This document shows positions 25,548-33,270 of a DNA stretch of 64,000 nucleotides, piece by piece. A program made the translations under genes and the position numbers. Origin of the DNA: Winogradskyella eximia (lineage in GTDB: Bacteria; Bacteroidota; Bacteroidia; Flavobacteriales; Flavobacteriaceae); the NCBI RefSeq assembly GCF_003386165.1, contig NZ_QRDV01000008.1, positions 19,103 through 83,102 of the forward strand, written 5' to 3'. The notes below the pieces were generated by a model. The model was not told where the DNA came from. It searched no databases and saw only the letters and a list, made by a program, of their open reading frames with translations. Numbering within the stretch: the stretch's first letter is position 1; the number at the start of each line of letters is the position of its first letter.

Positions 25548-27119
25548 TTATAATTGACTTTTAAAATAAAACGGTATACCCAACTTAAAGCCAAAACGTA
25601 AATCTTTGTCTTCGCTATTAGGGGATTTACTCAGATCAGACCGGTCTGCAAAAAACTGTAGCGTGGCAAAATTCTTTTCCTTAGACTTTAAATTCATCAA
25701 AATACCTAAACGCATGTTGTAAATTTCACTATCCTTGCCTTTACCGGCATCAAATTCAACATGACTATAGCCTATTTGTCCAAATAAACCAAAATGTGTA
25801 CTTGGATATAGATAAGCTTCAACCCCAACAGACGTCTTCAAACCATAATTATACAGTTGGCCATCGGTATTATAATTACCTTCAATTTTATTCGGATTTG
25901 TAATTATCCCTGTACTTAATGTATCGCCTATAGTAGATGGAAATTCATAAGTTTGCTTTTTAAACCCATCAACATTAGACCCTCTTGCTATTTGCCCAGT
26001 TACTCTTGTGTAAAATGTTTTTACTATTGAGTTAAATTCTGGCTTAGTTTGATAGAAATAACCAACTTGCAAATCAACACCAAACAAATCTCCAATTGCA
26101 TCATTAAACTGTTTATCAAAGGATAAACTCTCATTAAATGTATAAACCTTTGATATAGTCTCACGTGAATAAAAGGGTGACGCACCATAATAAATTAACT
26201 TTTTACTATTCCAATAAGGTTGTGCTTGTTCAATTTCTGTCGTACTTATAATGTCGGTAATTGAATCTATTGAGGTTAGTGTATTTTCATAAAGAGTAAT
26301 TGCCTTTTCAATATCATAAGAATCCAGTTTTAAGTCATGTATATTTTGAGAGCTTTCAGGTTTAACTGATAGAGTTACCTCGTTGTTATCATCATCTTTA
26401 ATTATAATTGATTGAATTACGACTGCTGATCTTGAACTCATTTTTTTTTCCTTGATAAAAGTATTTACATGAGCAGAATCAACTTTTTCAACAAAATCAT
26501 CCTCTAATTCTAAAACATAGTTATACTTTTTTACAGCTGCATTTAATTCCTCAATTGTAGATTCTAAATTCTCTACAGGGATACCTTTATGCGTCAACAA
26601 AATCCAAGAATAATGATAGTCTTTTAATAAATCTGCAATCTTCTTTCTCTTAGCTGTCTCAATTTTATAAAACCCTCTCTGAACCTTTTTATTCTTAATT
26701 GGTTTAAAATATTTTCGTGTTGACCAAATTGAATGAAAATAATTAATAGAAATTTTAGCATCGGTACTACCATTATTCTCATCAAAAAAATAAATACCTT
26801 TATCTGTAGTACTAAAATCACCTTTAGCAGTAACCAGATAATGTTGTCCAGAAAAAATACCTCCACTTAAAGAAATTTTATTTTTATCTTCATTAAAAGT
26901 AGCTTCTAGTCCTTCACTAGGGCTTGTTTCACCAAGTAACAAGTAAGATAAATCTATTAAAATAAGCTTATCAAAAGAGTAGTCTGAAACTAACTTTTTC
27001 GAGGCTAATTTAACACTCACATCCTGTTCTAACTCAATATATCGATTAAAAACAAGCGTTTTATCATTCTGAGCAAATAATCCAATAGAGACGAATAGAA
27101 ATAACAATTTAATTTTCAT
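25548..27119 (-). CDS. Outer-membrane-like protein of unknown function
   Basis: 523 residues with a signal peptide (MKIKLLFLFVSIGLFAQ). The first ~320 residues are mixed alpha/beta with no motif I recognise. The last ~190 residues show alternating hydrophobic strands typical of a beta-barrel (VDLQVGYFYQT, FGLFGQIGYSHVEF, FATLQFFADRS, LRFGFKLGIPFYF) and end in Phe-rich residues, as outer-membrane proteins do. It probably sits in the outer membrane with a periplasmic N-terminal domain. It neighbours hsdR on the same strand but is separated by a ~155-bp gap with a palindrome, so it is probably not part of the RM operon. Confidence 0.65.
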   Translation of the reverse strand: MKIKLLFLFVSIGLFAQNDKTLVFNRYIELEQDVSVKLASKKLVSDYSFDKLILIDLSYLLLGETSPSEGLEATFNEDKNKISLSGGIFSGQHYLVTAKGDFSTTDKGIYFFDENNGSTDAKISINYFHSIWSTRKYFKPIKNKKVQRGFYKIETAKRKKIADLLKDYHYSWILLTHKGIPVENLESTIEELNAAVKKYNYVLELEDDFVEKVDSAHVNTFIKEKKMSSRSAVVIQSIIIKDDDNNEVTLSVKPESSQNIHDLKLDSYDIEKAITLYENTLTSIDSITDIISTTEIEQAQPYWNSKKLIYYGASPFYSRETISKVYTFNESLSFDKQFNDAIGDLFGVDLQVGYFYQTKPEFNSIVKTFYTRVTGQIARGSNVDGFKKQTYEFPSTIGDTLSTGIITNPNKIEGNYNTDGQLYNYGLKTSVGVEAYLYPSTHFGLFGQIGYSHVEFDAGKGKDSEIYNMRLGILMNLKSKEKNFATLQFFADRSDLSKSPNSEDKDLRFGFKLGIPFYFKSQL

Positions 27120-27165
27120 AATAGGATTGGTTATTGGTTAATATTTAAAAGTCAAAGCAAGAGCA

Positions 27166-28221
27166 TCACACCACAACAGTCGCACTCAAAGTCAAAGACA
27201 CAGGCCTATGATCACTAGTCCGTGTACTAGCATTAGAACCTGCATTGGCACGCTCAAAAACCTCATGCTCAACACGTCCGGCTTTAGCATTCACCTTAAG
27301 CGGAAAACTACCATTACATAGTGGTTGACTCATTAAAATATGATCGATAAGCAAGGGGTTTTGGCTGGCTGGTATGTTGAGAATGGGATCTCTAAAGCGA
27401 GAGGTCCATCGTAAGTCAGCGCTATAATCAAAAAGGGCATGATTAAAATACCTTTCGGCTGAGAGCACATCTCCTTGTAGGTTTTGAATGAGATCAAAAA
27501 AGAGGTACTGACTTTCAAAAAAATCTTGCCCTGGCCCATCGTTACAATCTCCCAACAGCAACATTCCTGGTGCTTCTAATTGATTGAACTTAGCCGTAAT
27601 ATAATGGCGAATGTTTCGGGCTTCTGTGGCTAACTTCACTCTGGCTTTTAGTGCGGTTTCTAAGTAATCTCCTTCTAAATTGCCTTGGGCATCGCGCTTT
27701 ATACTGGTTAAATTAATTTTAGATTTAAGGTGTACTCCAATACATTCAATCTCTTGCCCATTATCGAGTTCGTAAATCAGTACCTGCGGATGGCGGTAAT
27801 GCTTATGGTCGTCAGGTATAATTTTACCCCAATAATTCACCTGCCAGCGATCGGCTGTGATAAAGGCTTGCCAAACTGTCGGATCTTGTAAGCGACAACG
27901 TGCTGCAATAGCAGGCTTTACCAAATACCATAACCATTGGGTGCCGCGCATATGGTTACCATAATCACGATCGCGATCACCAATTTGGTCGTTATCACCT
28001 TTGAGTAAAATAGGAATCCATTCGTTTTGTAAGACTATAGCGCAAAAATCGAGAATAGCGGCTTCTCCTTTTGGCCCTTCTACCAATAAGAGGATATCGG
28101 CATCAATCTGCTGTATGGTGGTTTGTACGCGTTGCCTACGATTGAGACTATTTTGTGTGGATGGGTCTTTAATTAAATCTTTGGCGTGTTTTATATTCCA
28201 AGTAGAAATCTTTAATGACAT
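27166..28221 (-). CDS. Endonuclease/exonuclease/phosphatase (EEP) family protein
   Basis: 351 residues, no signal peptide, so cytoplasmic. EEP-fold motifs in order: ISTWNIKHAK (N-terminal Asn), LLLVEGPKG (metal Glu), IGVHLKSKIN, LLGDCNDGPG (Asp-x-Asn), LIDHILMS (Asp) and TSDHRPVSL (catalytic Asp-His). All key residues are present, so a Mg2+-dependent phosphodiesterase/nuclease is expected. The substrate is unknown. The gene is monocistronic. Confidence 0.85.
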   Translation of the reverse strand: MSLKISTWNIKHAKDLIKDPSTQNSLNRRQRVQTTIQQIDADILLLVEGPKGEAAILDFCAIVLQNEWIPILLKGDNDQIGDRDRDYGNHMRGTQWLWYLVKPAIAARCRLQDPTVWQAFITADRWQVNYWGKIIPDDHKHYRHPQVLIYELDNGQEIECIGVHLKSKINLTSIKRDAQGNLEGDYLETALKARVKLATEARNIRHYITAKFNQLEAPGMLLLGDCNDGPGQDFFESQYLFFDLIQNLQGDVLSAERYFNHALFDYSADLRWTSRFRDPILNIPASQNPLLIDHILMSQPLCNGSFPLKVNAKAGRVEHEVFERANAGSNASTRTSDHRPVSLTLSATVVV

Positions 28222-28493
28222 AAGTCGTTGGTTTTAAGTTGAATTTATAATACAGTACACTGTGCCCAAATGGGGTACTATGACTATCGTGCATCAACAA
28301 CGAATTATGTTAATCCTGTACCGTTAAGGGTATGGTACTTAGGGAATTGCTAGTAAGTTATAAAATATAAGCACAGCATGGTTTTAAATTAGACCAACTG
28401 TTAAAATTCTCTGTATAATACCATAAAAAGACCTTAATAAGCTACATATGAAGTGTATAGCCTAAAAACAAGTAGGCTATTGTAGCCGTTCAA

Positions 28494-28901
28494 CTAAACC
28501 TCAACCTTGTTCCAAATCAGTTCACTATCAAGCAAAAAACTGCCGATGTAGTCAAAATTGCAATCCGTTGGCGCAATAATAGACAAAAACGGTTGCTCCT
28601 TTTTATCCCTGTACAAGTGATAGGTCTCACCCACTAGTGGCTCAAAAGTGTAACGCGCATTATACACAAGAGTGTTGTACTCTAACGACGTCATCATCTT
28701 TTCGTACTCCGCCTTTAGCTCTAAATACTTGGCTTTAATTTGCTTATTGGCCTTGTGGATGTTTCGGGTTTTCCAAGACGAATTATCCGTAACCTGTATC
28801 GCTGGCGCACCCACATTAGTGGCATACGGCATTAAGTACGCATCATAACGTTGCGTATCTTCATTAAATACAATCTGATCTGGTTTTTTCGCTTTAGACA
28901 T
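28494..28901 (-). CDS. DUF2452 protein
   Basis: 135 residues, soluble. It matches the DUF2452 family: YDAYLMPYATNVGAPAI, a central amphipathic helix (NKQIKAKYLELKAEYEKMM) and the C-terminal ETYHLYRDKKEQPFLSII ... LLDSELIWNKV. Function unknown. Transcribed away from the small membrane-protein genes at 28990. Confidence 0.8.
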   Translation of the reverse strand: MSKAKKPDQIVFNEDTQRYDAYLMPYATNVGAPAIQVTDNSSWKTRNIHKANKQIKAKYLELKAEYEKMMTSLEYNTLVYNARYTFEPLVGETYHLYRDKKEQPFLSIIAPTDCNFDYIGSFLLDSELIWNKVEV

Positions 28902-28989
28902 AACGTTCAGGCTTTTTACAAAGATAAACCTCCTTTAGAGGGCATTTATAAGAAATTAATATAAAATTTTATTAAATTTAAACCTATTA

Positions 28990-29193
28990 ATGAATCCACC
29001 TCGAATGAATTTTACAAAAAAAATAGGAGCGCTCAACCTTTTTATTTTAGCACTCTGTGCTTTAATTATTGTGGTTGCTGAATATATGTTCTTAACCGGA
29101 GATGAGCTTCATGCCATCTTTATAGGACTTTGGGTACCAACTATTTTAGGATTAGTCATCTTTATAAAACAGATCATCAATGGAGGCCAATGA
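28990..29193 (+). CDS. Small two-helix membrane protein
   Basis: 67 residues with two predicted membrane helices (LNLFILALCALIIVVAEYMF and IFIGLWVPTILGLVIFIKQI). An alternative start at the second Met (29005) would shorten it by five residues. Its end overlaps the next small membrane-protein gene by 14 bp, suggesting a co-translated pair. Function unknown. Confidence 0.6.
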   Translation: MNPPRMNFTKKIGALNLFILALCALIIVVAEYMFLTGDELHAIFIGLWVPTILGLVIFIKQIINGGQ

Positions 29194-29290
29194 AATCATT
29201 TTCTCGTTATCCATCTTTGTCTCGGTGTGTATAATCATCTGGGCAGTGTTGGTGATACGCGCGTACATCAAAATAGACCGTAACGACTAA
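29180..29290 (+). CDS. Tiny single-helix membrane protein (36 aa)
   Basis: 36 codons starting MEANEIIFSL, one hydrophobic helix rich in Ile/Val, and a charged end KIDRND. It overlaps the upstream gene by 14 bp in another frame. The single-pass topology with a basic inner end is what a genuine small membrane protein looks like, but no family is known. Confidence 0.5.
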   Translation: MEANEIIFSLSIFVSVCIIIWAVLVIRAYIKIDRND

Positions 29291-29401
29291 GCACCACAAA
29301 GTGCTACAACATCTAAACGCATTGCCCTATTGCATAAGCTTCAACCTTCATGGCATTAAGCCACCAACTAGCGTCAGCGGCCAAATCCATCATAGAGGTG
29401 A

Positions 29402-30016
29402 TTATATCAATTTAAAATCAAGCAACAAGTCTCCTTCAATAGAAGCTTGTAAATGATCTCCTTTCACATTTAAACCCGTACCACTTGCCGGAGTCCCAGT
29501 AAAAATAAGATCACCTGGCTCTAAAGTCATAAATGAAGAAACATAAGCAATAATCTCAGCAAAATTATAAATCATAAGACCGGTAGTACCTATTTGTTTT
29601 TGTTCACCGTTAATCTTTAAGTCGAAATTGATTTGACTCAAATCCGGAAAATCAGAAACAGGTTTAAAACCAGAAATAGGTGACGCACCATCAAAGCCTT
29701 TTGCCAAAGCCCAAGGACCTTTATGTTCTCTGCTGGCTGCCAACACATCTTTGGCCGTATAATCAATACCCACTGCAATTTCAGAAATATAAGACTCAGC
29801 ATCAGCAAGCGCAATGTCTTTACCTTGCTTCCCTATTTTAGCCACCAACTCCAGCTCGTAAGCCAATTGATGGGTCACTTTAGGAAACGGAATGTCTTTA
29901 TTACCAGTCACCAAACTAGAGTCTGGCTTCGTAAATATCGTTTGTGCTCCTGTTTTTATAGCACTAATCTCTGAGGTGTGGTTGACGTAATTTTTGCCAA
30001 TGCCTATAATTTTCAT
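29402..30016 (-). CDS. Fumarylacetoacetate hydrolase (FAH) family protein
   Basis: 204 residues, the size of the short FAH/YcgM-type acylpyruvases. IGIGKNYVNHT opens the domain. HQLAYELELVAKIGK carries the metal-binding Glu pair, AVGIDYTAKD the third ligand Asp, and PGDLIFTGTPASGTG the active-site loop. It hydrolyses C-C bonds of acylpyruvates or decarboxylates oxaloacetate-like acids with Mg2+; the exact substrate is not predictable. Monocistronic, cytoplasmic. Confidence 0.88.
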   Translation of the reverse strand: MKIIGIGKNYVNHTSEISAIKTGAQTIFTKPDSSLVTGNKDIPFPKVTHQLAYELELVAKIGKQGKDIALADAESYISEIAVGIDYTAKDVLAASREHKGPWALAKGFDGASPISGFKPVSDFPDLSQINFDLKINGEQKQIGTTGLMIYNFAEIIAYVSSFMTLEPGDLIFTGTPASGTGLNVKGDHLQASIEGDLLLDFKLI

Positions 30017-30229
30017 GTATTTTGAATTTGATGTTTTTAATAGAATAAAGATACAATAATCTCGGCATTATGAATTGTAAAAAGCGAAAAAACAGGAAGG
30101 CCTAAAGCCATAAAAAAAGCAGACAATAGCCCAAGAATCATACAACCACTTAAAGCAGTCTACAGCCTTACAAATCATGAAAAAAAACAGTACCAACACA
30201 TAAATTCAGTAACTTTACTTAAAAAACAA

Positions 30230-31960
30230 ATGAGCGTCACTTTTAAGTTCTTGGGCTTCTTAGCAATAGTACTATATACAGGCAGTCTATGGTCGCAATC
30301 TGCTCCCATAACTATTGATGGTCTTTTTGACGATTGGAACGCCAGTTTAACCACCTACACAGATACCAGCGAATCACTGACTGGTGTAGATTTGCTAGAG
30401 CTTCAAGTCACTAATGACGATGAGTACTTATTCATTAAAATGAAAGCGAATGTAGAGTTCGATTTAACAGACGACTTAATAGCGCAACAAATAAGACTCT
30501 TTATAGACACCGACAACAATGCCAGTACTGGCTATGACATTCAACAGGGTTATGGCTCAGAACTTGGCATTATCTTCAAAGACTTATTAGCACATTACAA
30601 TGTAGTACCTTATGCTGAGTTGAACTTGTCGAGCATAAAATTAAGAGCAGCACCCACAGTAACGTCTAACGAATTCGAAATCGCCATAGGCAGACATCAA
30701 ATACCAGATGGCGTGCATCCTTTATTTCCGTCACCTACCATAAAAATAGTCTTAAAAAATAATGACAACTCCGATAACTTACCCAATACAGGCAGCACCT
30801 TTTCATACACCTTTGATGAGACTCCCGTAACTCCATACACACCAATAGACCTCGTTAAAGCGAACCCTGAACATATTAGACTTCTTGCCTACAACACCTT
30901 ATTTAATGGGCTAGATGATGCCAATAGAGTCCAACGTTTTGAGAGTATTATTACCACCATTCAACCAGATATTATAGGGTTTACTGAATGTTGGGACACC
31001 ACAGAAAATACCGTGAAATCGCTTTTAGATCTGTGGTTACCTACAGGCACTTCGCAAGGTTGGTATGTTGAAAAACTAGGTGGACTCATCACCGCATCAC
31101 GATGGGAAATTATACAACAATGGCAAAGCCTCACAAGGCAATTCCCAGTGCTCATTGATTTACCAAGCTCCTACCCTACAGACCTACTGTTTACCAATGC
31201 ACACTTAAATTGCTGCGATGCCGATGCAGCGCGCCAAGATCAAGCCGATCAATACGCGGCATTTATATTAGATGCCAAAGCACCAGGTGGCATTATCACC
31301 TTAGAAAATAACACTCCATTTATGTATTCTGGAGATCTGAATTTAGTAGGCTACGCACAACAATTAATCACGTTAAAAACAGGAGACATACAAAATACTG
31401 CCAACTATGGTAATGGAGCTCCTTTAGATTGGGATGATACAGATCTTACAGAACAAAATTGTTTGCAAGCCGATGAAAGAATGGGCTACACCTGGCGATC
31501 CGATGGGCAAGGTTTTCCTCCTGGTAAATTAGATTACATCATTTTTTCAGACCACACATTGTCAGCTCAAAAATCGTTTGTATTACAAACCGAAGTGATG
31601 CCCTTAGAACGCTTAACACAATACAACCTCGCTCCATTTGATACCATTAACGCATCCGATCACTTTCCGGTAGTAACCGACTTTTCTATAAATGAAAACC
31701 TAAGCACCACAACACAAGAGTTAACGGAAACGACTTTGTATCCTAACCCTACCAATGGCAGTGTAACGCTAGACTTAAAAACCACGGACCACTATCACAT
31801 TCAAATTGTAAATACCTTAGGAAAAACAGTAATGACCACAGCAATCACAGCCCAATCCACACCATTAGATGTGAACGCCTTAGCTACTGGTTTCTATATC
31901 ATTTACATTAAAAACAGTAAAGGACAAACCGCCACACACAAGCTGTTAAAAACCAATTAA
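30230..31960 (+). CDS. Secreted EEP-fold protein with T9SS sorting domain
   Basis: 576 residues. Signal peptide (FLGFLAIVLYTGSLWSQ), then ~200 residues of beta-sandwich resembling a CBM9-like domain (ITIDGLFDDWN; LFIDTDNNASTGYD). The EEP domain at ~215-480 has LLAYNTLF, IIGFTECWD, NAHLNCCDAD, SGDLNLVG, LDYIIFSD and NASDHFPVVTDF. The last ~75 residues (ETTLYPNPTNGSVTLDL... GFYIIYIKN) are a T9SS type A sorting domain. Probably an extracellular phosphodiesterase/nuclease. It shares its fold with the proteins at 27166 and 40932. Confidence 0.87.
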   Translation: MSVTFKFLGFLAIVLYTGSLWSQSAPITIDGLFDDWNASLTTYTDTSESLTGVDLLELQVTNDDEYLFIKMKANVEFDLTDDLIAQQIRLFIDTDNNASTGYDIQQGYGSELGIIFKDLLAHYNVVPYAELNLSSIKLRAAPTVTSNEFEIAIGRHQIPDGVHPLFPSPTIKIVLKNNDNSDNLPNTGSTFSYTFDETPVTPYTPIDLVKANPEHIRLLAYNTLFNGLDDANRVQRFESIITTIQPDIIGFTECWDTTENTVKSLLDLWLPTGTSQGWYVEKLGGLITASRWEIIQQWQSLTRQFPVLIDLPSSYPTDLLFTNAHLNCCDADAARQDQADQYAAFILDAKAPGGIITLENNTPFMYSGDLNLVGYAQQLITLKTGDIQNTANYGNGAPLDWDDTDLTEQNCLQADERMGYTWRSDGQGFPPGKLDYIIFSDHTLSAQKSFVLQTEVMPLERLTQYNLAPFDTINASDHFPVVTDFSINENLSTTTQELTETTLYPNPTNGSVTLDLKTTDHYHIQIVNTLGKTVMTTAITAQSTPLDVNALATGFYIIYIKNSKGQTATHKLLKTN

Positions 31961-32038
31961 AATCCTGAGCACTGCAGTGTCCTATAGCGCAAGGATTAAA
32001 AAACAAAGATTCATCTGTATAAATTGAAAATTATAAAA

Positions 32039-32046
32039 TAGCTTTG
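32039..32046 (+). promoter_or_regulatory. -7 promoter box TAGCTTTG
   Basis: Exact TAnnTTTG match 24 bp upstream of the phospholipase gene start. No -33 element recognised. Confidence 0.5.
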
Positions 32047-32069
32047 CGACCTCTAAGACATCTCATAAC

Positions 32070-32957
32070 ATGACAAAAACACTACTAAGCTTGTGGCTAT
32101 TACTATTAGTATGTTTTAATTTGAAAGCGCAAACACTTCTAGATAAACCAACACGTTACAAATCGATTGCAACCGTTTGGGATTTAGATAAAGAAAACAA
32201 ACAAGGCACCTTTAAAATCACAGCCTACAAACCCATTTATATTGCAGCGTTTAGATGGTCCGATAGTCCTAACAGATTACCATACAGTGAAAATCCAGAC
32301 TATTCCGTTACCGACGAAATTGAATACAACAGCTTAGAAGCCAAATTCCAGTTGAGTTTTAAAACCAAAATAGCCGAATCAATTTTGTTTGGCGAAGGCG
32401 ATTTATGGATTGGCTATACCCAAGTCGCACATTGGCAGATTTTCAATACCGATATTTCAAGAGCCTTCAGAGAACTCAACTATGAACCCGAATTGATTTT
32501 CACCTACCCTCTAAACCTAACCTTTGCTGGTTTTAATATAAAAATGGCAAGTGTGAGTTTTAATCACCAATCTAACGGTAGAGATTTACCACGCTCACGC
32601 AGCTGGAACAGAGTCGTCTTTAAATTGGCTATGGAAAGCAAAAACCTAACCCTACTACTCACCCCTTGGATTAGAATACCAGATAGCGAAGACGAAAACC
32701 CATTAATCACAAGTTATATTGGTAAAGGCAGCGTCACCGCCATTTACAAACTCAAGCAACATACGTTTTATGCCATTGGCACCAATTCATTTGCACTAAA
32801 GGACAACCACGGCAGCATTCAATTTAACTACCTCTATCCCATCAGCCAAAACTTAAATATACATGCCCAATTCTTTTCGGGCTACGGAGAAACCCTAATA
32901 GACTACAACCATTACCAAAACACCATAGGCCTAGGCATCTCTTTCGCCAATTGGTAA
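32070..32957 (+). CDS. pldA: Outer-membrane phospholipase A (OMPLA)
   Basis: 295 residues with a signal peptide (LLSLWLLLLVCFNLKA). The barrel protein carries the OMPLA catalytic signature VSFNHQSNGRDLPRSRSWNR, with His166 and Ser168 as catalytic pair, and a C-terminal aromatic strand ending FANW. It is an integral outer-membrane, calcium-dependent, dimerisation-activated phospholipase that removes misplaced phospholipids from the outer leaflet. Monocistronic, with a -7 box 24 bp upstream. Confidence 0.92.
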   Translation: MTKTLLSLWLLLLVCFNLKAQTLLDKPTRYKSIATVWDLDKENKQGTFKITAYKPIYIAAFRWSDSPNRLPYSENPDYSVTDEIEYNSLEAKFQLSFKTKIAESILFGEGDLWIGYTQVAHWQIFNTDISRAFRELNYEPELIFTYPLNLTFAGFNIKMASVSFNHQSNGRDLPRSRSWNRVVFKLAMESKNLTLLLTPWIRIPDSEDENPLITSYIGKGSVTAIYKLKQHTFYAIGTNSFALKDNHGSIQFNYLYPISQNLNIHAQFFSGYGETLIDYNHYQNTIGLGISFANW

Positions 32958-33049
32958 CCCAAAAACCACCAACTAAAACTACCAAACACCAGCATTAGCA
33001 TTAGCATTAGGATTGGCATTAAACACATACGTCAGTCATAACCACATAC

Positions 33050-33110
33050 GTCAGTTCGAGTGTTTATGTATTCAAAGTGCAACGACGAATACATAAATGT
33101 ATCGAGAACC
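33050..33110. repeat. 61-bp hairpin repeat, copy 1
   Basis: Begins GTCAGTTCGAG and ends ATCGAGAACC. The inner arms TTATGTATTC/GAATACATAA pair perfectly and the outer GTTC pairs with GAAC. One of five copies in the window, all exactly 61 bp. Confidence 0.9.
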
Positions 33111-33230
33111 AACCAAAAACCAAACACCAAAAACCAAAAACCAAAAACCAACCACCAAAAACCAACCACCAACAACCAAACACTAACAAACTATTAACGA
33201 AGTTAAAACACACCACATTAAAAATAAGAT

Positions 33231-33238
33231 TAATTTTG
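33231..33238 (+). promoter_or_regulatory. -7 promoter box TAATTTTG
   Basis: Exact TAnnTTTG match 33 bp upstream of the AsmA-like gene. Confidence 0.5.
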
Positions 33239-33270
33239 ACGGCTTAATTGGTTAAGCAAGCAGTACATTA

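Larger units (their letters stand above)
32958..33270. other. Repeat-rich intergenic region
   Basis: About 313 bp holding CATTAG-type short repeats, the first 61-bp hairpin repeat (33050-33110), CCAAAAA/CCAAC low-complexity DNA, and a -7 box just before the AsmA-like gene. No gene. Confidence 0.75.
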